Assembly (NCBI RefSeq): GCF_022179065.1
Contig: NZ_BPQD01000025.1
Location: 1 to 64,000 of the forward strand
Origin: Methylobacterium adhaesivum
GTDB lineage: Bacteria; Pseudomonadota; Alphaproteobacteria; Rhizobiales; Beijerinckiaceae
Direction of reading: 5' to 3'
DNA: 64,000 bases
A model generated the notes under the pieces. It was not told the origin of the DNA. It saw only the letters and a list, made by a program, of their open reading frames with translations, and did not search any database. The position numbers and the translations under genes are program-made. Of this stretch, positions 26,185-34,906 are shown piece after piece (positions within the stretch are counted from its first letter, which is position 1; the number at the start of each line of letters is the position of its first letter).

Positions 26185-26556
26185 TCAGAACAGGCGGCCG
26201 CCGTTGGGCACCGCTCGGTCGGGCGCGAACAGCACCACCGCGCCGTCCGCATCCGGAAAGCCGAGGGTCAGCACTTCGGACAGGAACGGTCCGATCCGGC
26301 GCGGCGGCAGATTAACCACGGCGGCGACCTGCCGCCCGGGCAGATCCTCGATCCGGTAATGCTCGGTGATCTGCGCGCTCGACCGCTTGAGGCCGATGGT
26401 GGCGCCAAAATCGATGACGAGCTTCCAGGCCGGCTTGCGTGCTTCCGGAAACGGCTCGGCCGTCACGATGGTGCCGACCCGGATATCCACCTGCAGGAAC
26501 GTGTCGAAGGCGATCGTGTCCGCCGCCGGAGCATCGAGGGGATGATCGAGGTGCAT
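26185..26556 (-). CDS. csaA: CsaA-type tRNA-binding-domain protein (export chaperone)
   Basis: This 123-residue protein is a single OB-fold of the EMAP/tRNA-binding type: FLQVDIRVGTIVTAEPFPEARKP, LVIDFGATIGLKRSSAQIT, GRQVAAVVNLPPRRIGPFLSEV and a short C-terminus ending in VPNGGRLF. Bacillus CsaA, which has this architecture, binds SecA and unfolded proteins. It starts 6 bp after the ftrC stop, which places it in the iron-uptake transcript. Its role there is unknown; it may help export the periplasmic components. Confidence 0.9.
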   Translation of the reverse strand: MHLDHPLDAPAADTIAFDTFLQVDIRVGTIVTAEPFPEARKPAWKLVIDFGATIGLKRSSAQITEHYRIEDLPGRQVAAVVNLPPRRIGPFLSEVLTLGFPDADGAVVLFAPDRAVPNGGRLF

Positions 26557-26562
26557 GGCCGA

Positions 26563-27387
26563 TCAGGCCGTGCGTAGCTGCCGGCGCTTGTCGGCCGACG
26601 ACCATTGCATCAGGGCGATCATGACCAGGATGGTGCCGAGATAGACCACGCCCTGCAGCACACTCGGCCGGTCCGTGTAGCCGACGAGGGCATGGAGCAC
26701 GCGGCCCGCGAGGCTGTCCTCGCGCAGGACCGAAGCCGTGTTCCACAGGGGCCTGTCGAGAACCGTGACGACGCCGGCATTGAGGAGAAACTGGGCTGCC
26801 TGCGAGGCAAGGCCCGCGGCGAGGAAGATGATGAGGGCGCTCGTCACCGAGAACACGTAGCGGGTCGGGATTGCCGCGAGGCCGAAATAGCTCACGCCCG
26901 ACACGGCGGCTCCGACGGCGACACCCGCCAGCGCCCCGAACTGGATGTCGAGGCCCGAGGTGCCCGACGCCACGAGGCCGTAGAGGAACAGCACGAGCTC
27001 GGCGCCCTCCCGCAGGATCGCTGCCCCCACGACGAGGGCGAGCGCCGCCGCCGTGGTCTGCCCGGTGCGGACCTTGTCGCCCGTTGCGCGCAGCTCACCG
27101 GCGAGTTCCCGGCCGTGCTTGCTCATCCAGGTGTTGTGCCAGATGAGCATCAGCACCGCGACGATGAGCACGGCGGCGTTGAGGATGTCCTGTCCGGCGC
27201 CCTCGAAGGCGTCCGAGATCTTTTCCGCGAACAGGGCGATGAGGGCGGCTCCGGCAAGGCCCCCGAGGATGCCGAGCCCGATCCAGCGGCCGCGTCCGGC
27301 GATGCCGCGCGTCGCCGCCATGACGATGCCGATGATGAGGCCGGCCTCGATGACCTCGCGGAAGGCGATGACGAAAGCGCCGATCAT
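26563..27387 (-). CDS. ftrC: FTR1-family iron permease (FtrC/EfeU-like)
   Basis: The 274-residue protein has seven membrane segments and two REXXE iron-relay motifs, FREVIEAG near residue 10 and LREGAELV near 125. It should carry iron across the inner membrane after oxidation by the periplasmic partners. The gene order ftrA-ftrB-ftrD-ftrC, transcribed leftwards, resembles the FtrABCD ferrous-iron system of Brucella and Bordetella, although the last two genes are swapped relative to the usual name order. The start is 37 bp after the ftrD stop. Confidence 0.92.
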   Translation of the reverse strand: MIGAFVIAFREVIEAGLIIGIVMAATRGIAGRGRWIGLGILGGLAGAALIALFAEKISDAFEGAGQDILNAAVLIVAVLMLIWHNTWMSKHGRELAGELRATGDKVRTGQTTAAALALVVGAAILREGAELVLFLYGLVASGTSGLDIQFGALAGVAVGAAVSGVSYFGLAAIPTRYVFSVTSALIIFLAAGLASQAAQFLLNAGVVTVLDRPLWNTASVLREDSLAGRVLHALVGYTDRPSVLQGVVYLGTILVMIALMQWSSADKRRQLRTA

Positions 27388-27424
27388 GCGCGGGTTTCCT
27401 TCGTGTGAGCGCCGAAAGCGCCGG

Positions 27425-28825
27425 TTACCAGATCCAGAACAGCAGCACCCAGCCGAAGACGGAGAGGCCGCAGGCGGCCGCGATGGCGAAAGTCGCGGCG
27501 ATTCGGCGGGAGCCCACCGCGTAGAGCCCGGTGACGCGCCAGGCGAGCCACGTGCTCCACAGGCCGGAGCCGAGAAGAAGGCCGCCGCGCAGCTCCGAGA
27601 CGTAGGGGACGACGAAGCCGTCCCCCCGTAGGAAGGTCACGGTCAGGGCCGACAGGCCCAGGAACACGCCGCAGCCCGCCACGGGGATCAGCGTCTGGGT
27701 AAGGTGGTGAAAATGCCGCCACGACCAGGCGCCGAGGGCGCGGGTGCCGAGGGCGACGAACCCGGAGAGCGACAGGCCGAGAACGAGGGCCGTGGCGGCG
27801 ATGTAGGCCAGCAGCAGTACCCCGTCGAGGAGGGTAAGGACGTCGTTGTGCTCGGGGTAGTTGGTGAGGACGAACCACGGCAGGGTGGTCTCCAGGGGCC
27901 AACTGATTCCGCCCTCGACGAGGGCCGTGGCGAGCCACTGCTTGGCGTCGATGAACCACGGGCTCGACGACCACTGGAATGCCCCGACGGCGAGACCCAT
28001 CATGCCGAACAGGATCAGGGCGGTCTGGTCGAGGCTCGGCTCGTTGCCGGCGACGTGGACGATTTCGTGAGTGGGCGAGCGGCGTGCGAGGCGCACGGCG
28101 CCGCGATAGCCGGAGCAGCGTCCGCACATGTGGCAGGCGCCGGCTCCGTTCATGGTCTTCACCGGCACCAGGGGGGCGCAGTTGAAGCTCTCCCCTTTCG
28201 GCTTCGGCGAGGCGGCCCAGGCGGCGTGATCCACCTGGAAACTGATGGGTGCGAGCTTTGCCAACACCGCGAACACGCCGTTCACGGGGCAGAGGTAGCG
28301 GCACCACACCCGCTTGTTGCGGCCGTAGAGCAGGCCGATGACGATGGCCGCCAGCGTCGAGCCGCCCAGCACTGCGAGCACGGGCTTCGGATAGCCGTAG
28401 ACGCTGACCATCTGGCCGTAGACCGTGGTGCCGGCGAACGCGACGAACGGCCAGCCGCCCCAGCTGAGCCAGCGCGGCACGGCGCGCCCGAGGCTCCAGC
28501 GGCTGGCGAATTCCGTCAGCGCGCCCTCTGGGCAGAGGATGCCGCACCAGGCGCGTCCCACCACCACCATGCTCACGAGTACGAATGGCCACCAGATGCC
28601 CCAGAACGCGAACTGGGCGAACACAGTCAGGTCGTTCCACAGGTGGGCGGTGCGGCCGGGCAGTGGCAGGAAGGCCGGCACCGCCACGAGGACGAGGTAG
28701 ATCGCCACGACGATCCACTGGATCGTGCGGATTACGCCGCCATGGCGCTGGAGCCATTGGCCGAGGTCGGCCAGCTTGGCGTCGACCCAGGCCTCGCCCG
28801 GTGTGATGGAGGCGGATGCCGCCAT
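27425..28825 (-). CDS. ftrD: Membrane polyferredoxin of the Ftr iron system
   Basis: The 466-residue membrane protein has about eight hydrophobic segments and several cysteine motifs: CGILCPEGAL near 95, CRYLCPVNG near 175 and CHMCGRCSG near 230. These resemble NapH/CcoG-type proteins and are thought to carry electrons away from the cupredoxin FtrB during ferrous-iron oxidation. A repeated positive-inside pattern and long C-terminal membrane region are visible. It sits between ftrB (17 bp upstream) and ftrC, so the operon context supports the role. Confidence 0.88.
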   Translation of the reverse strand: MAASASITPGEAWVDAKLADLGQWLQRHGGVIRTIQWIVVAIYLVLVAVPAFLPLPGRTAHLWNDLTVFAQFAFWGIWWPFVLVSMVVVGRAWCGILCPEGALTEFASRWSLGRAVPRWLSWGGWPFVAFAGTTVYGQMVSVYGYPKPVLAVLGGSTLAAIVIGLLYGRNKRVWCRYLCPVNGVFAVLAKLAPISFQVDHAAWAASPKPKGESFNCAPLVPVKTMNGAGACHMCGRCSGYRGAVRLARRSPTHEIVHVAGNEPSLDQTALILFGMMGLAVGAFQWSSSPWFIDAKQWLATALVEGGISWPLETTLPWFVLTNYPEHNDVLTLLDGVLLLAYIAATALVLGLSLSGFVALGTRALGAWSWRHFHHLTQTLIPVAGCGVFLGLSALTVTFLRGDGFVVPYVSELRGGLLLGSGLWSTWLAWRVTGLYAVGSRRIAATFAIAAACGLSVFGWVLLFWIW

Positions 28826-28842
28826 GAAAAGCCTTCTGAAGT

Positions 28843-29172
28843 CTATTTCGCCACCAGGGTGGCTTTGGCGTCCGGATGGAAATCGTCGAACACGTCGTAG
28901 CGGCCGGGATCCAGGGTCCGGAACACGATGGCCGACGTGGCCCCGGCGGCGAGCGCCTTCTCGCGCTTGAGTTCGGTGCTCTCGAACTCCGCCGGGCTCT
29001 TGCCGGTGTTCGAGATCTCGAGCTTGAACCGGGTATTAGCCGGCACTTCGATCACGTCGGGGATGATCGTCCCGTCGCGCATCTCGACCTTGATGACCGG
29101 CATGTCCTCGGCGCGGGCCGGGCCACCGAGAACCAGGGCCGCGAGTGCGAAGGCGTAAGCGATCCGACCCAC
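28843..29172 (-). CDS. ftrB: Periplasmic cupredoxin-domain protein of the Ftr iron system
   Basis: This 109-residue protein has a signal peptide (IAYAFALAALVLGGPARA) and a cupredoxin-like beta-sandwich (IIPDVIEVPANTRFKLEISN, TLDPGRYDVFDDFHP). In the Ftr system FtrB is a copper protein that oxidises Fe2+. The start is a GTG two bases after the ftrA stop. An upstream in-frame extension exists, but it overlaps ftrA and spoils the signal peptide. Only one His near the C-terminus is obvious as a copper ligand, so copper binding should be considered likely but not proven. Confidence 0.85.
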   Translation of the reverse strand: MGRIAYAFALAALVLGGPARAEDMPVIKVEMRDGTIIPDVIEVPANTRFKLEISNTGKSPAEFESTELKREKALAAGATSAIVFRTLDPGRYDVFDDFHPDAKATLVAK

Positions 29173-29174
29173 GA

Positions 29175-29741
29175 TCAGTACGCCCCCTTCTTGCCGATCC
29201 CCGCGAAGGTGAAGTCCTGGGTCACGTCGAACGGCTTGAACCACTCGGCGATCCCCGTCTCCTTGTCGACGTGGCGGCCGAAATGCTGATTCGGACCGGG
29301 GGGCGCCACGGTGAGCTTGAGGCGGTAGCGGCCCGGGCCCGACAGCTTGACGTTGTCGCCGTAATGCGGCCCGTCATTGGCCACCATGGGCATCAGGGTG
29401 CCGCTCACCTTCGGTCCCGTCGCGGCGTCGCCCTCGAGCTTCGTCAGCTCGAACGACACGGCGAGCGCCGGCACCCAGTCGCCCTCGGCGAATCCATTGC
29501 GGTTGTCCTTGGCGGCCCGGATATCGGCTTCGAGGTGGAGATCGGATTGAGCCGCGGCGCGCATCATGTCCGGCGGGTCCATCTCGATGGGCTGGAGATA
29601 GACGGCGGCGACTTCGAGGCCGTTCTGGACCACGTGCGGCCCGATGGGAATCTCCTTCGCCACGGCGGCGACGGGCCCGGCGAGGGCGCCCGCGAGGACG
29701 AGGGACGGCAGGAATCGGTAAAACAGGGATCGGGCGGTCAT
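29175..29741 (-). CDS. ftrA: Periplasmic iron-binding protein of the P19/Tp34 family
   Basis: This 188-residue protein starts with a signal peptide (PSLVLAGALAGPVAAVAKE) and then follows the P19/Tp34 pattern: IPIGPHVVQNGLEVAAVYL, SDLHLEADIRA with a metal-binding His/Glu, and ANDGPHYGDNVKL. P19 proteins bind Fe2+ and Cu2+ at a dimer interface. It is the first gene of the ftr transcript, with a candidate Irr box 80 bp upstream. Confidence 0.9.
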   Translation of the reverse strand: MTARSLFYRFLPSLVLAGALAGPVAAVAKEIPIGPHVVQNGLEVAAVYLQPIEMDPPDMMRAAAQSDLHLEADIRAAKDNRNGFAEGDWVPALAVSFELTKLEGDAATGPKVSGTLMPMVANDGPHYGDNVKLSGPGRYRLKLTVAPPGPNQHFGRHVDKETGIAEWFKPFDVTQDFTFAGIGKKGAY

Positions 29742-29820
29742 GATGATCTCGCGCAGGATTGCTCAGCGCGTAGACCAGTCGCGAAGGCAAGCAAAGAGGC
29801 TTCTTCGTCGCGTTAGCATA

Positions 29821-29835
29821 TCGGAATCATTCTAA
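29821..29835. promoter_or_regulatory. Candidate Irr-type iron-control box (ICE) before ftrA
   Basis: The sequence TCGGAATCATTCTAA is a near-palindrome around GAAT-C-ATTC. Compared with the Rhizobiales Irr motif as I remember it, TTAGAATNATTCTAA, it matches at 12 of the 14 specified positions. It sits 80 bp upstream of the ftrA start in an AT-rich stretch, a sensible place for control by iron status. The assignment to Irr rather than another regulator is inference. Confidence 0.55.
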
Positions 29836-29945
29836 TCAGCAGGATTGCCGGAGTTGCCTGGCGCTTGTGAAGCAATTCTCCGTTCCAAGTGAGTTTTGAG
29901 TTGAGCTTGATCTTGCTTTTCGACAGTACAGGCGCACGGCGCCGA

Positions 29946-31322
29946 TCAGGTCTGCTGGTGTACGCCCGGCGTGAGGTAGGCGTCCGCCGTTGGGGAAAAC
30001 GTCCGCCGCGCCAGACCCGGATAGGCCAAGGCCTGTCCGATGCCGCGCCCGCCCAGGAGGATCAGGAAGGCGGCCCACAGTCCGGCATTGCCGAGACCGA
30101 GTTCATGGAAGGCCAGGAGCGCGAGGGCGTAGCCCGCCGTGGCGGCGACCATGAGGTTGCGCATCGCCCGGGTCCAGGTGGCGCCGATATAGATCCCGTC
30201 GAAGGCGAAGGGCAGCGCGGCGACGAATGGGGCGAGGGCCGCCGGAACGAGGTAGATCCGCGCCATCTCGCGGACCTCGGGGCTCGTGGTCACGGCATCG
30301 ATGAAGGGGTGGCCCACGACGAGGAAGGCGCCCGCGATGGCGGCCCCGAAGGCGAGGCACCAGACGAGGCTGAGGCGGGCGGCACGTCGGAAGCCGTCCG
30401 CGTCGCGGGCGCCCACGGCCTGGCCGCACAGGGTCTCGGCGGCCGTCGCGAAGCCGTCGAGGAAGAACCCGCCGATCATGAAGAGATTCCACAGGACGGC
30501 GTTGGCCGCGAGCACCACGTCGCCCGAGCGGGCGCCGAGCGCCGAGAACGCGGCGATGCAGGCGACGAGCAACAGCGTCCGGATCATCACGTCGGCGTTG
30601 ACGCTCAGCATCCGCGCGAGCGCCAGGGGATCGGCGACGACGCGCAGCGGTACGGCGAAGGGATGCGAACCGAGGCGGGCGAGGAGCACGAGGCCGAGCC
30701 CGGTGCCGGCCGCTTCCGCCAGGAGGGTCGCGAGGCCGGCGCCCGCCACGCTCATCCCGGCCCCGAGCACAAGCATGAGGGTGAGGACGATGTTGACGCA
30801 GTTGATGGCGATCTGGAGCACGAGCCCAAGATCCGTGCGGCCCCGGCCCAGCACCGAGCCCAGGATCGCGTAGTTCGCCAGGGTGAAGGGGGCGGCGAAG
30901 ATGCGGATGTGGAAATAGTCGGACAGTCCCGCGATCACCGCCGGGCTCGCCCCGCTCACCGCGAAGGCGCCCCGCCCGATAGGCACCTGCAGGATTACGA
31001 TTGCCACGCCGACGAGGAGGCCGGCGGCCAGGGCCCGCGCCAGGGTGCGGTCGACCTCGGCGCCGTCGCGGGCGCCGACGGCCTGGGCCGTCAACCCGGC
31101 GGTGGCCATGCGCAGGGACCCGAACGACCAGAAGATCGCGTCGAAGATCACCGCCCCCAGGGAAATGGCGCCCAGCAGCGCGGCGTCACCCAGACGCCCG
31201 ATCACCGCCGCGCCGACGAAGCCCAGCAGCGGCGTCGTGACGTTGGCCACCGTCATCGGCAGGGCGAGGGCGAGGACGCGCCGGCTCGTGGCCGGCGCGG
31301 GATGGGCGCCGCGGATGCTCAC
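29946..31322 (-). CDS. MATE-family multidrug/toxin efflux protein
   Basis: The 458-residue protein has twelve membrane segments in two homologous halves, typical of MATE exporters of the DinF-like branch (RRVLALALPMTVANVTTPLLG at the start, FDAIFWSFGSLRMATAGLTAQ, LCGQAVGARDADGFRRAAR in the second half). The substrate is unknown. The GTG start lies 8 bp after the DUF971 stop on the same strand, so both are probably cotranscribed. The frame stays open far upstream, but that part runs through the DUF971 gene in another frame. Confidence 0.88.
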   Translation of the reverse strand: MSIRGAHPAPATSRRVLALALPMTVANVTTPLLGFVGAAVIGRLGDAALLGAISLGAVIFDAIFWSFGSLRMATAGLTAQAVGARDGAEVDRTLARALAAGLLVGVAIVILQVPIGRGAFAVSGASPAVIAGLSDYFHIRIFAAPFTLANYAILGSVLGRGRTDLGLVLQIAINCVNIVLTLMLVLGAGMSVAGAGLATLLAEAAGTGLGLVLLARLGSHPFAVPLRVVADPLALARMLSVNADVMIRTLLLVACIAAFSALGARSGDVVLAANAVLWNLFMIGGFFLDGFATAAETLCGQAVGARDADGFRRAARLSLVWCLAFGAAIAGAFLVVGHPFIDAVTTSPEVREMARIYLVPAALAPFVAALPFAFDGIYIGATWTRAMRNLMVAATAGYALALLAFHELGLGNAGLWAAFLILLGGRGIGQALAYPGLARRTFSPTADAYLTPGVHQQT

Positions 31323-31330
31323 CGGTCGCC

Positions 31331-31780
31331 CTAGTGGCAGCCGCACCCGCTGCCGCAGCTTCCGCCGCCGCCGGCCTTGGCGGGCTTCACGGTGGAATCG
31401 CGCGACAGGCCGCGCTCCTCCAGCTCCGACAGGTAGGTCGCCCAGCGGTTCCGGTACTCGCGGCCGAGATCGTACAGATAGCCCCAGCCGAACAGGCCGG
31501 TGTCGTGCATGTCGTCGAAGGTGAGCTTGACGGCGTAGTTGCCCACGGGCTCGACGTTCAGGATCGCGACCTCGCGCTTGCCGCCGATGACCTTGCGCTC
31601 GGCGGGCGAATGGCCCTGCACCTCGGCGGACGGACTCGACACCCGCAGGTATTCGGCCGGGAGGGCGAAGCGCCCGCCATCCTCGAAGGCGACGTTCAGG
31701 GTGCGCTTGTCGCCGGACAGCCGGATCTCCGTCGGCCAACGCTCCGGCGCCTGGGCGGATGGGGAGGCCTGTTGGGTCAT
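31331..31780 (-). CDS. DUF971 domain protein with Cys/His-rich C-terminal tail
   Basis: This 149-residue protein contains a DUF971 (gamma-butyrobetaine-hydroxylase N-terminal-like) domain: PTEIRLSGDKRTLNVAFEDG, LPAEYLRVSSPSAEVQGH, YAVKLTFDDMHDTGLFGWGYL. DUF971 domains occur in Fe-S cluster carriers such as some ApbC/Mrp proteins. The last 13 residues are GGGGSCGSGCGCH, with three Cys and a terminal His, which looks like a metal or Fe-S binding tail. The ATG is preceded by AGGAG. It is divergent from moaA, a radical-SAM Fe-S enzyme, and leads into the MATE gene. Confidence 0.85.
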   Translation of the reverse strand: MTQQASPSAQAPERWPTEIRLSGDKRTLNVAFEDGGRFALPAEYLRVSSPSAEVQGHSPAERKVIGGKREVAILNVEPVGNYAVKLTFDDMHDTGLFGWGYLYDLGREYRNRWATYLSELEERGLSRDSTVKPAKAGGGGSCGSGCGCH

Positions 31781-31940
31781 GACTGGCTCCTGAGACGGGT
31801 CGCTTGGCCCGGCGTGCGCACGCGTCACCCCCGGTGCGCGCTTGCCCGTACGGGTGCAAGACCTCATATGCGTTTTCATGCTAGGTTCGTCACGCGACCA
31901 AACGCCAGTGCTTTCCCCTCAGCCGAGTACAGAGTCCCGC

Positions 31941-32975
31941 ATGTGGGGTCCCCGCACCGCCGACGATGCCGCGCCCGCCGCCGCTCCGTTGATCGATCCG
32001 TTCCAGCGGGCAATCACCTACCTGCGGATCTCGGTCACGGACCGCTGCGACCTGCGGTGCGTCTACTGCATGTCCGAGGACATGAACTTCCTGCCCAAGC
32101 GCGATCTGCTCAGCCTGGAGGAACTCGACCGCCTCTGCGCCGTGTTCATCGGGCGGGGCGTGCGCAAGCTGAGGATCACCGGCGGTGAGCCGTTGGTGCG
32201 GCGCGACATCATGCACCTGTTCCGCCGCCTGTCGCGCCACCTCGGAACGGGGGCGCTGGAAGAGCTGACGATGACGACGAACGGGACGCAGCTCGGCCGC
32301 TTCGCGCCCGAACTCGCCGACCTCGGCGTCCGGCGCGTCAACGTCTCGCTCGACACCCTCGACCCCGACAAATTCCGCGCCGTCACCCGGCGCGGCGACC
32401 TCAAGGTGGTGCTCGACGGCATCGCGGCGGCGCGGAAAGCCGGGATCAAGGTCAAGATCAACGCCGTGGCGCTGAAAGGCGTCAACGAGGACGAGATCGC
32501 CGACATGATCGCCTGGGCGCATGGCGACGATATGGACATGACCCTCATCGAGGTGATGCCGCTCGGCGAGATCGAGGGGGACCGCACGGACCAGTTCCTG
32601 CCCTTGTCGGTGGCGCGCGCTCGCCTGGAGAGCCGCTACACCATGATCCCCCTGCCCGACCGCACGGGCGGCCCGGCGCGCTACGTGCGCATCGCCGAAA
32701 CCGGTGGGCGCCTCGGCTTCATCACGCCCCTGACCCATAATTTCTGCGAGAGCTGCAACCGCGTCCGCCTCACCTGCACGGGCCAGCTCTACATGTGCCT
32801 TGGCCAGGAGGACGCGGCCGATCTGCGCGCGGCGCTCCGCGCTTCTCCCGACGACGCCCTTGTGACCCAGGCGGTGATCGACGCCATCGCCCGCAAGCCC
32901 AAGGGCCACGACTTCGTCATTGAGCGCGCCCGCCCGGCGGCGGTGCCGCGCCACATGAGCGTCACCGGGGGCTGA
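31941..32975 (+). CDS. moaA: GTP 3',8-cyclase MoaA (molybdenum cofactor synthesis)
   Basis: This 344-residue radical-SAM enzyme makes 3',8-cyclo-GTP, the first step towards molybdopterin. The N-terminal cluster motif is CDLRCVYC after RISVTDR, the second cluster motif is [15 protein letters not shown], and the functionally required C-terminal Gly-Gly is present (SVTGG). Length from the chosen ATG is typical; upstream ATGs in frame would add up to 33 residues without family character. No moaB or moaC is adjacent. The product serves the Mo enzymes of the cell, including MsrP and Fdh4A in this window. Confidence 0.94.
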   Translation: MWGPRTADDAAPAAAPLIDPFQRAITYLRISVTDRCDLRCVYCMSEDMNFLPKRDLLSLEELDRLCAVFIGRGVRKLRITGGEPLVRRDIMHLFRRLSRHLGTGALEELTMTTNGTQLGRFAPELADLGVRRVNVSLDTLDPDKFRAVTRRGDLKVVLDGIAAARKAGIKVKINAVALKGVNEDEIADMIAWAHGDDMDMTLIEVMPLGEIEGDRTDQFLPLSVARARLESRYTMIPLPDRTGGPARYVRIAETGGRLGFITPLTHNFCESCNRVRLTCTGQLYMCLGQEDAADLRAALRASPDDALVTQAVIDAIARKPKGHDFVIERARPAAVPRHMSVTGG

Positions 32976-33051
32976 CCCTTCTCGGCTGTTTGACCCCTCG
33001 GTTCATCGAACCTAGACCCCAGTCCATTCTCGAAACGGACGTGGGAGACGG

Positions 33052-33921
33052 ATGATGGCGAAGGTCGCGTTCCTGGGCCTTGGTGTGATGGGTGGGCCGA
33101 TGGCCGGGCACCTCGCGAAGAAGGGGCACGCCGTCACCGTCTACAACCGCACGACGGCCAAGGCCGAGGCGTGGGTGACGGCGCATGGCGGGGCCTCGGC
33201 GCCGACGCCGCGCGAGGCGGCCCGGGGACAGGAGATCGTCTTCGCCTGTGTCGGTAACGACGACGATCTGCGCGGCGTGACCCTGGGGCCGGACGGTGCC
33301 TTCGCCGGCATGGAGAAGGGCGCGGTCTTCGTCGACCACACCACCGCCTCGGCCGAGGTCGCCCGTGAACTCGCCGAGGCGGCGCAGGCAGCCGGGATTC
33401 ATTTCATCGACGCCCCCGTCTCCGGCGGTCAGGCCGGCGCCGAGAAGGCGGCCCTCACGGTGATGTGCGGCGGCGAGCCTAAGACGTACGCCCGGGTCGA
33501 GCCGGCGATCCTGAGTTTCGCCAAGGCGAGCCGCCTCATGGGCCCTTCCGGGTCGGGTCAGCTCACCAAGATGGTCAACCAGATCGCCATCGCGGGCGTG
33601 GTCCAGGGCTTGGCCGAAGCGATCCACTTCGCCAAGCGCGCGGACCTCGACGTCGAGGCGGTGCTGGACGTGATCTCGAAGGGCGCCGCCGGTTCCTGGC
33701 AGATGGAGAATCGCGGCCGGACCATGAACGCTGAAAAATTCGATTTCGGTTTCGCCGTCGATTGGATGCGCAAGGACCTCGGCATCCTCCTGGCGGAGGC
33801 CCGCCGCAACGGTGCGCGGCTCCCCGTAACGGCCCTGGTCGATCAGTTCTACGCCGATGTGCAGGGCATGGGCGGCCGGCGTTGGGACACGTCGAGCCTC
33901 ATCGCTCGCCTGGAGAAGTGA
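33052..33921 (+). CDS. NAD(P)-dependent beta-hydroxyacid dehydrogenase (3-hydroxyisobutyrate dehydrogenase-like)
   Basis: The 289-residue protein has the Rossmann start [19 protein letters not shown], the substrate motif [13 protein letters not shown] and the catalytic lysine in GQLTKMVNQ. This fits the family of 3-hydroxyisobutyrate, tartronate-semialdehyde and succinic-semialdehyde (GHB) reductases. Glyoxylate or tartronate semialdehyde would suit a serine-cycle organism, but the substrate cannot be read from sequence. Two ATG codons in tandem follow GGGAGACGG. The last 23 bp overlap the end of convergent miaA. Confidence 0.88.
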   Translation: MMAKVAFLGLGVMGGPMAGHLAKKGHAVTVYNRTTAKAEAWVTAHGGASAPTPREAARGQEIVFACVGNDDDLRGVTLGPDGAFAGMEKGAVFVDHTTASAEVARELAEAAQAAGIHFIDAPVSGGQAGAEKAALTVMCGGEPKTYARVEPAILSFAKASRLMGPSGSGQLTKMVNQIAIAGVVQGLAEAIHFAKRADLDVEAVLDVISKGAAGSWQMENRGRTMNAEKFDFGFAVDWMRKDLGILLAEARRNGARLPVTALVDQFYADVQGMGGRRWDTSSLIARLEK

Positions 33922-34906
33922 GCCTGGCCTCGGCCAGCGCCAGGGCCGCCTCGGGGGCGGTCCAGGTCCAGTCGGGGCCCATCTGGTGGCGGAACCAGGT
34001 GAACTGACGCTTGGCGTAGCGGCGCGTGTCGGCCTGACCGCGCCGGATCGCTTCCGCGCGGTCGAGGGTCCCGTCGAGGTGGGCGATGAGGCCGGGCACG
34101 CCGTGGGCGCGCATGATCGGCAGCAGCGGGTCGAGGCGGCGCTCGCGCAGGGCCGCGACCTCGTCGAGGGCGCCGTCGGCGATCATCGCCTCGAACCGGG
34201 CGTCGATGGCGGCCCGCAGGGTGTCGCGCTCGGGGGCGAGGAACAGTTTCAGGAGCGGCAGGCCCGCCAGGGGGCCGGGGATCCGATGCCCCTGGAAGGC
34301 CGCGATGGGCCGGCCCGTCGCCTCGAAGATCTCCAGGGCGCGCAGGATCCGGGCGCGGTCGCTCGGCCGCAGGGTTTCGGCGCCCTGGGGATCGCGGGCC
34401 TCGAGATCGGCATGCAGGGCCTCCGTCGCACGCCCCTCGGCGCCCGTTCGGACCGCGGCCCGCACGGCATCGGGAACGGGTGGCAGGTCCGACAGCCCCT
34501 CCTCCAGGGCGCGGAAGTAGAGGCCGGTGCCGCCGACGAAGATCGGCAGAAATCCTTCGCGCGTGACCTCGGCGAGCAGGCCCGTGGCCTCCCGAGCGAA
34601 GTGCCCGGCCGAATAGTTGATCGCGCCGTCGACGTGCCCGTAGAGGCGGTGCGGGGCAGTAGCTTCCTCCGCCGCGCTCGGGCGGGCGGAGAGGCGACGC
34701 AGGTCGGCGTAGACCTGCATCGAATCGGTGTTGATCACCACGCCTTGAAACTGCCGCGCCAGGGCGGCGGCGAGGCCCGACTTGCCCGAGGCGGTCGGCC
34801 CTGCGATGAGGATGGCCGCCGGCCGACCCTCCCCCTGTGCTATGTCCGTGACCGGCGGCAAGGCGTGGAAGCTCCCGGATGTCCCTCGTCGCGATCCTGA
34901 TAGCAA
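33899..34906 (-). CDS. miaA: tRNA dimethylallyltransferase MiaA
   Basis: This enzyme adds a dimethylallyl group to A37 of tRNAs that read UNN codons. The P-loop [11 protein letters not shown], the substrate pocket [34 protein letters not shown] and the C-terminal [14 protein letters not shown] are diagnostic. The first ATG gives 335 residues and overlaps the divergent serB start by 28 bp; a TTG at 34861 would give 320 residues and no overlap, closer to the family norm, so the true start is uncertain. The 3' end overlaps the convergent dehydrogenase by 23 bp. Confidence 0.92.
   Translation of the reverse strand: MLSGSRRGTSGSFHALPPVTDIAQGEGRPAAILIAGPTASGKSGLAAALARQFQGVVINTDSMQVYADLRRLSARPSAAEEATAPHRLYGHVDGAINYSAGHFAREATGLLAEVTREGFLPIFVGGTGLYFRALEEGLSDLPPVPDAVRAAVRTGAEGRATEALHADLEARDPQGAETLRPSDRARILRALEIFEATGRPIAAFQGHRIPGPLAGLPLLKLFLAPERDTLRAAIDARFEAMIADGALDEVAALRERRLDPLLPIMRAHGVPGLIAHLDGTLDRAEAIRRGQADTRRYAKRQFTWFRHQMGPDWTWTAPEAALALAEARLTSPGER

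Noticed and set aside
29946-31859. Apparent 637-residue protein joining a DUF971-like region to the MATE exporter
   Set aside because: The upstream part is a different reading frame of the DUF971 gene. The GTG just after the DUF971 stop gives a normal MATE length.
31781-31940. A molybdenum-cofactor riboswitch before moaA
   Set aside because: The leader is short and I could not recognise the conserved riboswitch core. A covariance-model search would decide.
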